In this document: positions 41,079-51,053 of the stretch, piece after piece
Numbering within the stretch: position 1 is the stretch's first letter
Layout of the letters: each line of letters starts with the position of its first letter
From: an uncultured Gammaproteobacteria bacterium
Lineage (GTDB): Bacteria; Pseudomonadota; Gammaproteobacteria; PS1; Pseudothioglobaceae
Direction of reading: 5' to 3'
Assembly: GCA_902556205.1 (NCBI GenBank)
Contig: CACDVH010000004.1
Location: 1-64,000 of the forward strand
DNA length: 64,000 nucleotides
The notes under the pieces: generated by a model
Database searches by the model: none
Told to the model about the DNA's origin: nothing
What the model saw: the letters and a program-made list of their open reading frames with translations, nothing else
Position numbers and translations under genes: made by a program

Positions 41079-41113
41079 ATGCCCGATTCCTGATTAGATT
41101 CGGGCATTTTTTT
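41079..41113 (+). terminator. Rho-independent terminator after HU gene
   Basis: ATGCCCGA...TCGGGCAT stem followed by TTTTTTT, immediately before tRNA-Val. Confidence 0.8.
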
Positions 41114-41114
41114 G

Positions 41115-41190
41115 GGGCGCTTAGCTCAGTTGGGAGAGCATCGCCCTTACAAGGCGAGGGTCACAAGTTCAAGTCTTGTAGCGCCCACCA
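41115..41190 (+). tRNA. tRNA-Val (TAC), CCA encoded
   Basis: Cloverleaf: GGGCGCT/AGCGCCC acceptor, anticodon loop CTTACAA, TTCAAGT T-arm, 3' ACCA. Confidence 0.96.
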
Positions 41191-41197
41191 AGAAAAC

Positions 41198-41274
41198 GGA
41201 GCGGTAGTTCAGCTGGTTAGAATACCTGCCTGTCACGCAGGGGGTCGCGGGTTCGAATCCCGTCCGCTCCGCCA
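41198..41274 (+). tRNA. tRNA-Asp (GTC), CCA encoded
   Basis: GGAGCGG/CCGCTCC acceptor, anticodon loop CTGTCAC, GTTCGAATCC T-loop, 3' GCCA. Confidence 0.97.
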
Positions 41275-41342
41275 TTAATTCTTAATTGTAAAAAATAAAG
41301 TGTTGAAGTACAATGGCACTTTATTTTTTGCCGTACTTATTC

Positions 41343-42332
41343 ATGAAAAAAAACCCAATTAGCTCTACAGTTGATTTTGAGAAAGATGGGGTTCAGCATG
41401 GTTATCTAAAACTACCTCATTCTCATGATGCTTCTGCCTGGGGTTCAATCGTTATTCCAATTACAGTTGCTAAAAATGGCAAAGGTCCAACAATTCTTCT
41501 AACAGGGGCAAACCATGGCGATGAGTATGAAGGGCCAATTGCATTGTTTGATTTAGCTAACCAGATAAAAGCAGATGAATTATCTGGCAGGGTAATCATT
41601 ATTCCAGGAATGAATTATCCAGCTTTTAAGGCCGGTAAGAGAACATCGCCAATTGATGGTGGAAATATGAATCGAGTTTTTCCTGGCAATCCAGAGGGAA
41701 CTTTTACTGAAAAAATTGCGGATTATTTCAACCAAACACTGCTGCCAATGGCTGATTTTGTCGTAGACTTTCATTCAGGTGGTAAGACGTTAGATTTCTT
41801 GCCATTTTGCTGTGCACATGTTTTGGATGATAAAGAGCAACAAGAAAAATGCATTGCAGCTATGAAGGCATTTAATGCACCTCATTCGGTGATGCTTTTA
41901 GAAATTGATGCGGTCAATATGTATGACACAGCTGCTGAAAATATGGGAAAAGTTTTTATCAGTACTGAGCTAGGTGGTGGAGGATCAACAACTGCTTATA
42001 CAGTCGAGATAGCTAAAAAAGGTATCAGAAACATTCTTCGTCACGCTGGGATAACAGAGGGCGATTTGGAAGTTGATGAAACACTCAATCTTGATATGCC
42101 CGATGATAACTGTTATATTTTTAGCGAGTCAACAGGGCTGGTTGAACACTGCGTAGATCTTGGAGATGAGGTTAAGTCTGGACAGCTGATTGCTAAAGTC
42201 CATAATATAGAACGGACAGGCTCTTATCCAGATGAATATCATGCAAAGATTGATGGGATATTTACAGGTAAACACTTCCCAGGCCTTGTTGTTAATGGTG
42301 ATTTCTTGGGCGTCATTGCAGTTCCAGTCTAA
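41343..42332 (+). CDS. Succinylglutamate desuccinylase/aspartoacylase family, DoeB-like (N-acetyl-diaminobutyrate deacetylase)
   Basis: TGANHGDEYEGPIALFDLA, DFHSGGKTLDFLPF; ATG at 41343 more likely than track start at 41313. Confidence 0.82.
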   Translation: MKKNPISSTVDFEKDGVQHGYLKLPHSHDASAWGSIVIPITVAKNGKGPTILLTGANHGDEYEGPIALFDLANQIKADELSGRVIIIPGMNYPAFKAGKRTSPIDGGNMNRVFPGNPEGTFTEKIADYFNQTLLPMADFVVDFHSGGKTLDFLPFCCAHVLDDKEQQEKCIAAMKAFNAPHSVMLLEIDAVNMYDTAAENMGKVFISTELGGGGSTTAYTVEIAKKGIRNILRHAGITEGDLEVDETLNLDMPDDNCYIFSESTGLVEHCVDLGDEVKSGQLIAKVHNIERTGSYPDEYHAKIDGIFTGKHFPGLVVNGDFLGVIAVPV

Positions 42333-42346
42333 ATTAAGGAGATTCC

Positions 42347-43378
42347 ATGAACCCATTATTTGCATCAGATAACGTCACTAGCGCATGCCCAGAGGTTATG
42401 GATGCGCTGATTGAAGCGAACTCAGGAATTGCAGGATCTTACGGTGATGATGAATGGTCGTCAATATTAAAAACTACATTAACTAAAGTCTTTGAAACTG
42501 AAGTCGAGGTCTATTTGGCAGTTACAGGGACTGCATCTAATGCGCTAGCCCTCTCAGCACTAACGCCAGTCTTCGGAAAAATATACTGTCATGAGCTTTC
42601 TCATATAAATACGGATGAATGCGGTGCACCAGAGTTATTTACTGGTGGCGCTAAACTCAATCCTATGAGAAGTAGTAATGGAAGAATCAGTGCCAGTGAG
42701 CTGGATCAGATTGTGAGAGGGTCTGGAAATGTTCATGTCACCCAACCTTCAGTTGTCAGTATTACGCAGTCTTGTGAAACAGGAACAGTTTACCTATTAG
42801 AAGAAATTCAAGAAATATCAAAAATTGCTCATAAACACAAAATGAGTGTTCATATGGATGGAGCTCGTTTTGCTAATGCACTCGTATCTCTTAATGTTAG
42901 CCCAGCAGAGATGACCTGGAAGTCAGGCGTTGATGTCCTCACTTTAGGCGGCACAAAAAATGGCTGCCTTGCTGCAGAAGCAATTATATTTTTTAAACCT
43001 GAAATGGTTGGTAACTTCCCTTTCCTTCATAAGAGGTCTGGACAACTGCTATCTAAAATGCGTTTTATCTCCTCTCAGCTTAATGCTTATGTTTCAGATA
43101 ATGTTTGGATTAAAAATGCCAGGCATTCAAATGCAATGGCCAAGATATTAAGTGAGGGTTTAAATCATTTTTCTAATATTGATCTAGCCTATCCTACTCA
43201 ATCAAACGAGGTTTTTGTGCATCTACCTAGAGACGTTATAGATTATTTGAATAACTCTGGATATGATGTCAATGAAGAAGAGCTCGATGGAAAAGCTGTT
43301 AGGTTTGTAACTGCTTGGGATACAAAGTTGGATGATATTGAAAATCTTTTAGAAAAACTAGCTCAAAAATATCAATAA
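42347..43378 (+). CDS. Low-specificity L-threonine aldolase
   Basis: FASDNVTSACPEVMDAL, HMDGARFANALVSL, LTLGGTKNGCLAAEAIIFF. Confidence 0.92.
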   Translation: MNPLFASDNVTSACPEVMDALIEANSGIAGSYGDDEWSSILKTTLTKVFETEVEVYLAVTGTASNALALSALTPVFGKIYCHELSHINTDECGAPELFTGGAKLNPMRSSNGRISASELDQIVRGSGNVHVTQPSVVSITQSCETGTVYLLEEIQEISKIAHKHKMSVHMDGARFANALVSLNVSPAEMTWKSGVDVLTLGGTKNGCLAAEAIIFFKPEMVGNFPFLHKRSGQLLSKMRFISSQLNAYVSDNVWIKNARHSNAMAKILSEGLNHFSNIDLAYPTQSNEVFVHLPRDVIDYLNNSGYDVNEEELDGKAVRFVTAWDTKLDDIENLLEKLAQKYQ

Positions 43379-43398
43379 AATTTCAGGTATAAAACTTA

Positions 43399-43427
43399 TT
43401 AAGATAGGTCACATAGCCTTGTATAAT
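43399..43427 (+). promoter_or_regulatory. Candidate sigma70 promoter for ppiD-like gene
   Basis: TTAAGA - 17 bp - TATAAT (43422-43427). Confidence 0.5.
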
Positions 43428-43511
43428 GCTTTTCAAAAGCTATTAGTGAGATTTAGTTTTATTAAATTCTTAGTGTAGCAATAACTTTAACAATATTGGT
43501 AAAAAATTATT

Positions 43512-45356
43512 ATGTTAGGTGCAATTAGAAACAAATCAAAAGGCTGGGTTGCCTATCTTATCGTTGGTTTAATTACAGTTCCTTTTGCCTTATTTGGCAT
43601 CCAGGATTATGCCAGTCGCTCTGCAAACACTTCGATAGCTAAAGTTGATGGAGAGGATATTGATATAAATACTTATTATCAAGAATTAAATTCTCAGCAG
43701 CGTAACCTTCAGCAACAACTTGGCGCAGCTTACACCCAAGAAATTGATAACACCTTAAAGCAAACTTTGCTAGATTCTTTAATTAATGAAAAGCTCATTG
43801 AGAATTATGCTAATTCATTGGACATTGTTACGCTTGATGATGAAGTTAAGTCAGTGATTGAAATGAACCAAGCTTTTTTAGTGGATGGAGTGTTTTCACA
43901 AGATCGTTATACTCAACTTCTAAGGTTGAATAGTTATTCACCTGCCGGATATGAAATTGCTCAATCTAAAGCGCTCAATCGTGAACAAATAAAGAGAAAT
44001 TTGAGTGGTTCAGCCTTTATGTCATCGACTCAAACTGAGCAACTGAATGACCTTGCTGCTCAGCAAAGAGAGGTTTCATATATCGCTTTAAATACTGAAA
44101 ACTATTTGGATCAAGTAAGCGTCTCTCAAAGTCAAATCTCTGACTACTTTAATGATAATAGATCAAGCTTCATTGAAGGCAGAAAAGTCAAAGTAGATTT
44201 TGTTGAGCTGACATTAGACTCTATGGAAGAGCCTGAAAGCCCAACTGGCGATGATTTAAAAAGCCTTTATGATGAAAATGCTGAGCTCTTTACCAATCTA
44301 GAAAAAAGAAGGGCGCAGCATATTCTTCTTAATAATGAAGACTTAGCTAACGATCTTTTAGATCAGATTAATCAGGGTGCAGATTTTGCTGAACTTGCGA
44401 GAGCAAATTCAGAGGATACCTCCTCAAATGAAGAGGGCGGTGATCTTGGCTTTTTTGAAAGAGAGCTAATGGGCGCAGAGTTTGATGAAGCCGCCTTTGC
44501 AATGAATATTGGAGATGTCAGTGAAGTTGTTGCAACAGATTATGGATACTTTCATATCATTAAGCTGACTGATATTGAGCCTGAAACTATGCAATCTTTT
44601 GAAGAGGTTGAAGATCAGCTTGTCTCTCTTTATATTAAAAATGCTAAGGAAAAATTGTTATTTGGAACTCTAGAAGAGTTCATGAATTTGTCCTATGAGG
44701 AGTCACTCGATATGGTTGCAGATCAATTTGGATTAGAGCTTCAAACGAGTGACTATTTTTCTGAGAGAGATACTCAGTACGATCCTAAATTTGTTGCCAA
44801 TGCATTTAGTAGTGCTGTGATTGATGAGGGTGAGAATTCTGAGGTCATGGAAATGAGCCCAGAAAAATTTGTAGTTTTAGCGCTCTCTGATTTACAGTCT
44901 GAGCGAGAGAGAGAACTGAATGAAGTAGAGAGTCAAATTGAGTCTACTTTAAAGTCAGCTGCAGCTAAAGAGGTTATTGATAATATAGCTGAAAATATTG
45001 CCTCAGCTCTATCGAGTGGTGATGAGCAATCCGCTATTCAACTTATTGCTGAGAATAATTTAGAGTGGGTTAGTGAGGGTTGGATCTCAAGGGCAAGTGA
45101 GCTGCCTTTTGGTTTAAGCTCGTTGGCTTTCACTCTTGCTAAGCCTGAAGAGGGCAGACATACTTACAGCGCTGAAAGCGCTAATAGACTAACTTCTTTG
45201 GTGATTGATTTAGCTGGAGTCAGAGTTCCTGAGGGAGATTCAGATACTGGCATCTCAGCGCTTTATTTAAGTCAAGAAAATAACGAAATGTTTATCTCAC
45301 TTATTAAACAATTAAGAGAGAATGCAGAAATAAAAGTTTTTACTGATCTGCTTTAA
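43512..45356 (+). CDS. ppiD: PpiD-like periplasmic folding chaperone / peptidylprolyl isomerase
   Basis: N-terminal TM, SurA_N-like, parvulin domain RAQHILLNNED...EEGGDLGFFERELMGAEFDEAAFAM. Confidence 0.9.
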   Translation: MLGAIRNKSKGWVAYLIVGLITVPFALFGIQDYASRSANTSIAKVDGEDIDINTYYQELNSQQRNLQQQLGAAYTQEIDNTLKQTLLDSLINEKLIENYANSLDIVTLDDEVKSVIEMNQAFLVDGVFSQDRYTQLLRLNSYSPAGYEIAQSKALNREQIKRNLSGSAFMSSTQTEQLNDLAAQQREVSYIALNTENYLDQVSVSQSQISDYFNDNRSSFIEGRKVKVDFVELTLDSMEEPESPTGDDLKSLYDENAELFTNLEKRRAQHILLNNEDLANDLLDQINQGADFAELARANSEDTSSNEEGGDLGFFERELMGAEFDEAAFAMNIGDVSEVVATDYGYFHIIKLTDIEPETMQSFEEVEDQLVSLYIKNAKEKLLFGTLEEFMNLSYEESLDMVADQFGLELQTSDYFSERDTQYDPKFVANAFSSAVIDEGENSEVMEMSPEKFVVLALSDLQSERERELNEVESQIESTLKSAAAKEVIDNIAENIASALSSGDEQSAIQLIAENNLEWVSEGWISRASELPFGLSSLAFTLAKPEEGRHTYSAESANRLTSLVIDLAGVRVPEGDSDTGISALYLSQENNEMFISLIKQLRENAEIKVFTDLL

Positions 45357-45372
45357 AAAGAATTAAATAATT

Positions 45373-45392
45373 TTTACCCACTGCTGGGTAAA
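45373..45392 (+). terminator. Hairpin terminator-like element after ppiD
   Basis: TTTACCCA-CTGC-TGGGTAAA followed by TTTATTTA. Confidence 0.6.
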
Positions 45393-45572
45393 TTTATTTA
45401 CAAAGAGGTTCGTATTTTTTCTAGTTTACTAGGCGAAGTGCAAACTTTTTTTTGGCACAAAATAGCCAAAACACTTATCCATCGACGGATTATCAGAGCG
45501 AACATAGTTGTTCATTTTTGTAGGTCTAATTTTGACTGATTGAACTGTGACTAATATTCAAGGAGAATAACT

Positions 45573-46010
45573 ATGAACTCTTATTTTTTAATTACTGCAG
45601 CTTTATTCCCTGCCATGCCATTAATGATGATTAATTTTGGTAATAGATATACAACCTTGGCGGCTCTAATTAGAAAGATACATGATGAGCTTATGGATGC
45701 TGATTGGAAGCAAGAGCAGTCTCAGTCTGCATCCAGATACCTCAAGCAGATTGATATTTTACGAAAACGTCTAAGATTAAATCGTTTTATATCTACACTA
45801 GCTGGATTGGGCTTTATGACAAATCTAACCGCATTATTTATCTCTGTCAATGGAGCAAGTCCATTTCAGTTTGTTATAGTCTTTAGTACTGGGATTATTT
45901 TGTTTGGCTTAGCAATCGGTTTGTTTATTTTTGAAATACAGCTTGCTACAAAGGCATTAGACACACACATTGAAGATCTTGAAGAAATAAAATTACTTCA
46001 AAGTAATTAG
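45573..46010 (+). CDS. DUF2721 family membrane protein
   Basis: 145 aa, FPAMPLMMINFGNRYTTLAALIRKIHDEL, multiple TM segments; family recalled from pattern. Confidence 0.7.
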   Translation: MNSYFLITAALFPAMPLMMINFGNRYTTLAALIRKIHDELMDADWKQEQSQSASRYLKQIDILRKRLRLNRFISTLAGLGFMTNLTALFISVNGASPFQFVIVFSTGIILFGLAIGLFIFEIQLATKALDTHIEDLEEIKLLQSN

Positions 46011-46059
46011 ATTAAATCTAGAAAATTAAAGAGTTAGTGTAAGTAAGGCTATTTTAAGA

Positions 46060-46473
46060 TTAGTCTCTCGGCTTGACCATGCTCTTTATTTCAAGAACAT
46101 TGTAGTTAGGATCCTCAACAAAAAATGTCTCTTGCTGGTAATCCGAGTCCTCAAACCTAATGTAAGGCTCATCTACAAAGCCTACAGTTGAGGCAACACT
46201 TGACTTAACTCTTTGATACTCATCTATCGGTAAATGTATCCCCAGGTGAGGAACAATCACATCACCCATATCAACGCTATGCCTGTGCCTTTCAAGACTA
46301 TCACTTTCTCGAGGTTTTGATTGATGAAGGGTAAGCTCATTTCCCCAAAAATCAACATCTTGCCACTTGCCTTCCTCAGCCATATCAAGCTCACAGCCTA
46401 ATACATCCGTATAAAATTTAATTGTTTTGCTTAGTTCTCCAGCCTCAATAGCTAAATGAAATCGATTGCTCAT
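46060..46473 (-). CDS. VOC (glyoxalase/bleomycin resistance) family protein
   Basis: FHLAIEAGELSKTIKFYTDVLGCELDMAEEGKWQDVDFWG; FFVEDPNYNVLEIKSM. Confidence 0.85.
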   Translation of the reverse strand: MSNRFHLAIEAGELSKTIKFYTDVLGCELDMAEEGKWQDVDFWGNELTLHQSKPRESDSLERHRHSVDMGDVIVPHLGIHLPIDEYQRVKSSVASTVGFVDEPYIRFEDSDYQQETFFVEDPNYNVLEIKSMVKPRD

Positions 46474-46565
46474 ATTTACCTCTAAAATAGAAAATAATCT
46501 CTAAAATCAGATGATAAGTATACTAATAATCTTCAATTTATCAATATAAAAGAATTATTTTTTTT

Positions 46566-47351
46566 CTAAAGATCAGGGCCTTTTTCATAAAAGTTATATC
46601 CTGCATCGACATACGTGACTTCGCCAGTCACTCCTGATGCCAAATCAGAGCATAAAAAGGCAGCGACATTGCCGACTTCTTCAATGCTGACATTGCGCTT
46701 CAGTGCAGAGCTTTCTGCAGCATGATCGAGTAGTTTTCCAAAGCCTTTAATGCCGCTTGCAGCTAGAGTTTTAATAGCACCTGCTGATACAGCATTCACA
46801 CGAATCCCTTTTTCAGAACCCATAGCCGCCGCCATATAGCGAACATTAGCCTCAAGCGAGGCCTTAGCAATACCCATGACGTTGTAATTAGGGATTGCTC
46901 TCAGTGCACCAAGGTAGCTTAGCGTTAATAACGCACCATTTTCATTGAGCATTGGCATCGCTGCTTGTGCAAGCGCGGTAAAACTGTAAGAGCTAATTTC
47001 ATGAGCCTTCAAGAAGCCTTCACGCGTTGTTACCTCAAGATAATTGCCATCTAGTTCTGATCTTTCTGCAAAGGCAACCGAGTGAATCAATATGTCAAAG
47101 CTGTCCCAAGATTTTTTCAGCTCAGCAAAGGTTTCCTGAATTTGTTCATCACTCGATACGTCACACGGAATGACAATAGACGAGTTACAAATCTCAGCGC
47201 ATTTTTCAACACGACCCTTAAGTTTTTCAGTTTGATAGGTAAAGGCAACCTCGCAACCATTTGCTGCCATGGATTCAGCTATCCCCCAAGCAATTGAGCG
47301 ATTTGATGCAACGCCAACAATGAGTGCTTTTTTACCCGTTAAAAAACCCAT
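46566..47351 (-). CDS. fabI: Enoyl-[acyl-carrier-protein] reductase FabI
   Basis: [46 protein letters not shown]. Confidence 0.96.
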   Translation of the reverse strand: MGFLTGKKALIVGVASNRSIAWGIAESMAANGCEVAFTYQTEKLKGRVEKCAEICNSSIVIPCDVSSDEQIQETFAELKKSWDSFDILIHSVAFAERSELDGNYLEVTTREGFLKAHEISSYSFTALAQAAMPMLNENGALLTLSYLGALRAIPNYNVMGIAKASLEANVRYMAAAMGSEKGIRVNAVSAGAIKTLAASGIKGFGKLLDHAAESSALKRNVSIEEVGNVAAFLCSDLASGVTGEVTYVDAGYNFYEKGPDL

Positions 47352-47494
47352 GAAACCTCCACAATATTTATAATAGAATCAGAGATTAATTATAAACACA
47401 TTGACTCAATAGTTGCTCTTTACTTAGCATTTGAGCCTAAGTCGTTGAATGTTAATCTAAAGCACTAAATTTAAACTATTGAATCGAATTATCT

Positions 47495-47959
47495 ATGAAG
47501 CATAAAGGTTACTTCCTGTTATTTATAGTTTTGGTTTTATCAGACCAATTCACTAAGCAAATCTTTATGAAGTCCTTTGAACTGGGCCAGTCAATGGTTA
47601 TAAATCCATATCTAAGTTGGACCTATCTTCATAACACAGGTGCAGCCTTCAGTATTTTGTCTGATAGCGGGTTGATTGGAAAATATTTTCTCTTAGGGGT
47701 ATCAATTTTGGTTTCGCTTTGGCTTATCTCGTGGGCTCAGAAAACACCAGCAATCTATAAGCAGAAATTATTTGGACAGTTTTTTCTACTCTCTGGCGCA
47801 GTTGGAAATTTAATTGATAGAGCGCTATACGGATACGTCATTGATTTTATTGATCTGCATGTGAATAGTTTCTATTGGCCTGTCTTCAATTTGGCCGATA
47901 GTTTTATTTTTATCGGTGTTGCTCTTATTATATTTGAGAGAAAATCATCGACTCAATAG
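47495..47959 (+). CDS. lspA: Lipoprotein signal peptidase
   Basis: DQFTKQ, LHNTGAAFSIL, SGAVGNLIDRALYGYVIDFIDLH, FNLADSFIFIGV. Confidence 0.95.
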   Translation: MKHKGYFLLFIVLVLSDQFTKQIFMKSFELGQSMVINPYLSWTYLHNTGAAFSILSDSGLIGKYFLLGVSILVSLWLISWAQKTPAIYKQKLFGQFFLLSGAVGNLIDRALYGYVIDFIDLHVNSFYWPVFNLADSFIFIGVALIIFERKSSTQ

Positions 47960-48018
47960 AATTCGAGTGGTTTTATGAAAGTCCATAAATGGTAGAATAT
48001 TGATTAAACGATTGAACG

Positions 48019-48588
48019 ATGAAATTGATGAGAAAAACTCTACTATTACCTCTAATGTTATTGCTCAGTATTTCAGTAAATGCTGAACTTCATAAGATGT
48101 CTGATTCTGGAGAAACTCTTCCTTTAGAGAGTGAGAGCTGGTCATGCGTATTGGATGACGAAACATCACTCGTATGGGAGGTTAAAAGTGAAAAGAAAGG
48201 TATTCAGTATGCATTGAATACTTACACCTGGTTTGATGGTGAAAGCGGAAGGGATAACGGAACCTTCACTAAAAACTGTTACTGGGGAAAGAACTGTAAT
48301 ACCGAGTCATTCATCAAAGATATAAATAAGGCAGAGCTTTGTGGCTATTCAGATTGGAGATTACCAACAAGGGACGAGCTTAACTCAATTGTTGACTATT
48401 ACGGCGAGAGTGATTTACTGATTGATGCAGATTTTTTCCCAAATACCCAGATGGACAGCTACTGGACCTCAGTGTCTGTTAAGTCTAATCCTAAAATGGC
48501 TTTTGAGACCCCATTCTTTTATGGTGGATCAATGGCTCGTGACAAGACTATTGACACATTTGTAAGACTTGTAAGAAGTGCTGACTAG
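48019..48588 (+). CDS. Secreted DUF1566 (Lcl C-terminal-like) domain protein
   Basis: Signal peptide; LCGYSDWRLPTRDELNSIVDY; YWTSV..VRLVRS. Confidence 0.85.
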   Translation: MKLMRKTLLLPLMLLLSISVNAELHKMSDSGETLPLESESWSCVLDDETSLVWEVKSEKKGIQYALNTYTWFDGESGRDNGTFTKNCYWGKNCNTESFIKDINKAELCGYSDWRLPTRDELNSIVDYYGESDLLIDADFFPNTQMDSYWTSVSVKSNPKMAFETPFFYGGSMARDKTIDTFVRLVRSAD

Positions 48589-50272
48589 AGAGATAGATCA
48601 ATCACTGTATGAGTCTTATTCTGACGATATACCTCTTTTTCTGAAAAGAATCTACGCTGCAAGAGGGGTTTCTGAGTCTCAGCTCTCGATGGCCCTTCCA
48701 GGACTCCTCAAACCGAACTTTGATCAGCTCAATATTGCTCTCGAGCTTCTTGAACAATGCCTTATAGGAGATAAGCATATCCTGATTGTTGGAGACTTTG
48801 ATGCTGACGGAGCAACCGCAAGCGCTGTAGCCATTAAAGCGCTAAGAATCATGGGCGCAAAACACGTTGATTTTTTAGTTCCAAATCGTTTCAAGCATGG
48901 CTATGGCCTGAGTCCTGAAATTGTAAAAGAAGCAAAGGAGGAGAAAGAGCCAGACCTCATTATTACAGTTGATAATGGCATTTCGAGTAATGAAGGTACT
49001 GAACTTGCAAGATCGCTTGATATTGATGTGATAATCACAGATCACCATCTTCCGCCAAATAAGCTCCCAAACGCTAACGCAATTATTAACCCTAATCTAA
49101 GAGGCTGTGATTTTCCATCTAAGAATTTAGCAGGGGTTGGTGTTAGTTTTTATTTGTTCTCATCTCTTAAGACTCATCTAACAAAGCAGGGTTACTTTGA
49201 GAAAAATAACATTCAAAACCCTGATCTACGTGTACTTCTGGATCTTGTGGCACTTGGAACGGTTGCAGACGTTGTAAAACTCGATCAGAATAATAGAATT
49301 CTTGTCAATGAAGGAATTAAGAGGATTCGGCAAAAGAACTGTTCAAAAGGAATCCTAGCGATTCTTGAGTTGACCAAGCGTCCTATCGAATCATTACAGG
49401 CTTCAGACCTTGGTTTTACAGTGGCGCCTAGAATTAATGCGGCAGGGAGGCTTAGTGATATTTCTCAGGGGATTCGCTGCCTTCTCTCAGAAGATATGAA
49501 TGATGCTAGAAGATATGCTCAAACGCTTGAAGAGTTCAATATCAAAAGGCGCAAAGAGCAAACTAGAATGCAAGATGAGGCGCTCGCTATTGTTGAGAAT
49601 CAAGCCATCGATGAGAGTGAGTTCGCAATCATTCTATACGATGAGTCCTGGCATGAAGGTGTTGTAGGTATTGTTGCTGGAAAGCTTAAAGAAACCTATC
49701 AGTGTCCATCAGCAGTCTTTGCTAAAGCTGACGATGTCCTGAAGGGCTCTATTCGCTCTATTCCTGATGTTCATATTAAAGACCTGCTTGACCTGGTCGA
49801 TCGAGATAATCCAGAACTCATTGTGAAGTTTGGAGGGCATGCGATGGCTGCAGGTCTCACTATTAAACCTCAAAACTTTGAAAAGTTTAAAGATTCGTTT
49901 ACTCAGGCAATAACAAAGCATTTGAAAGGCAAAAAACCCATCATTGAGCTATTAACTGATGGCCAACTTCACTCGTCAGAAATAACATTTAAGAATGCAG
50001 ATCTATTGCGTCAAGCTTCTCCCTGGGGTCAAGGGTTCGAAGAGCCTATCTTTTATGGCGACTTTGAGCTAGTAGAGCAAAGAGTTGTTGGTGAAAAGCA
50101 TCTGAAATGTAATTTAAAACTTCAAGGTACTAATTCAGTTCTAGAGGGAATCGCTTTTTTTCAAGAAAAGCTTAAATCCAAAAATGTTAAAGTAGCATAC
50201 AAATTGAAAGTTAACTCTTTTAGAGGAAATGAAACCTTGCAGCTAATGATTGAGTCAATTGAAAGTTCTTGA
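48578..50272 (+). CDS. recJ: Single-stranded-DNA-specific exonuclease RecJ
   Basis: ILIVGDFDADGATASAVAIKAL, ITDHHLPP, VKFGGHAMAAGLTI; GTG start overlapping upstream gene. Confidence 0.95.
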   Translation: MLTREIDQSLYESYSDDIPLFLKRIYAARGVSESQLSMALPGLLKPNFDQLNIALELLEQCLIGDKHILIVGDFDADGATASAVAIKALRIMGAKHVDFLVPNRFKHGYGLSPEIVKEAKEEKEPDLIITVDNGISSNEGTELARSLDIDVIITDHHLPPNKLPNANAIINPNLRGCDFPSKNLAGVGVSFYLFSSLKTHLTKQGYFEKNNIQNPDLRVLLDLVALGTVADVVKLDQNNRILVNEGIKRIRQKNCSKGILAILELTKRPIESLQASDLGFTVAPRINAAGRLSDISQGIRCLLSEDMNDARRYAQTLEEFNIKRRKEQTRMQDEALAIVENQAIDESEFAIILYDESWHEGVVGIVAGKLKETYQCPSAVFAKADDVLKGSIRSIPDVHIKDLLDLVDRDNPELIVKFGGHAMAAGLTIKPQNFEKFKDSFTQAITKHLKGKKPIIELLTDGQLHSSEITFKNADLLRQASPWGQGFEEPIFYGDFELVEQRVVGEKHLKCNLKLQGTNSVLEGIAFFQEKLKSKNVKVAYKLKVNSFRGNETLQLMIESIESS

Positions 50273-50281
50273 TGTTGTTGT

Positions 50282-51022
50282 TTAGATTTTTTTGCAGTTT
50301 CTAACATACATTACACCTCCAGCCCAATCCTCGACATCAATAAATAGTTTGGCACTAGTATTGGTTAAATTATTTAAATTGATTGGAGTAGATCTTTTAT
50401 GTTTGGTTAGAATTGGATACATTGGATTTATTGGAACTTCTCCATTATCAACATGAAGATTAAAATATGCCATTTTGCCAACAAAGTGACCATCGCTAGT
50501 CAGTCTTAAATTTACCTGGTCAATTAAATAACTTGGATCTGAAGACAAACCACCCATTCTCCATTTGGCAGTATTTCCAAATTCAACATTTGAGCCTCTA
50601 ATATTAATATTACCTTGAGCAATATTCCATGGCTCTTCTTTACCTTCTTTTATATTTTCATAAACTATCCTCGACATTCGAAAGCGACACTGAAAGTCAT
50701 CCTCGTTTTTGGTCAGTTTATATTCACTAAAATCAAAATCAGTTTTAGAGACAACTAAATTAAGAAGTTCATCTAAGACTTCTGGAGCAAAGCTGACTTC
50801 ATAGATTTTGATTTCTGAATTATTGCTTTCAGATGTAGAATTATTTGATGAGGTATTCTCATTGCCAATAGCATCATTAGAATTACCTTGATTGCAAGTA
50901 AAAATATAGTATGTGCCATCTTCAGAAACAGATTTGATGGGTTCGCTTCCATCTGGACATGAGGATGCATAGCTCATTGAAGACATAATAAGCAACGCAA
51001 TAATAATAGAGATTTTTTTCAT
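50282..51022 (-). CDS. Hypothetical secreted protein, N-terminal Cys-pair mini-domain and Asn/Ser linker
   Basis: Signal peptide MKKISIIIALLIMSSMSYAS; SCPDGSEPIKSVSEDGTYYIFTC; NENTSSNNSTSESNNSE linker. Confidence 0.75.
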   Translation of the reverse strand: MKKISIIIALLIMSSMSYASSCPDGSEPIKSVSEDGTYYIFTCNQGNSNDAIGNENTSSNNSTSESNNSEIKIYEVSFAPEVLDELLNLVVSKTDFDFSEYKLTKNEDDFQCRFRMSRIVYENIKEGKEEPWNIAQGNINIRGSNVEFGNTAKWRMGGLSSDPSYLIDQVNLRLTSDGHFVGKMAYFNLHVDNGEVPINPMYPILTKHKRSTPINLNNLTNTSAKLFIDVEDWAGGVMYVRNCKKI

Positions 51023-51053
51023 AATATATTTGGAATGAATTATCTATTGGATA

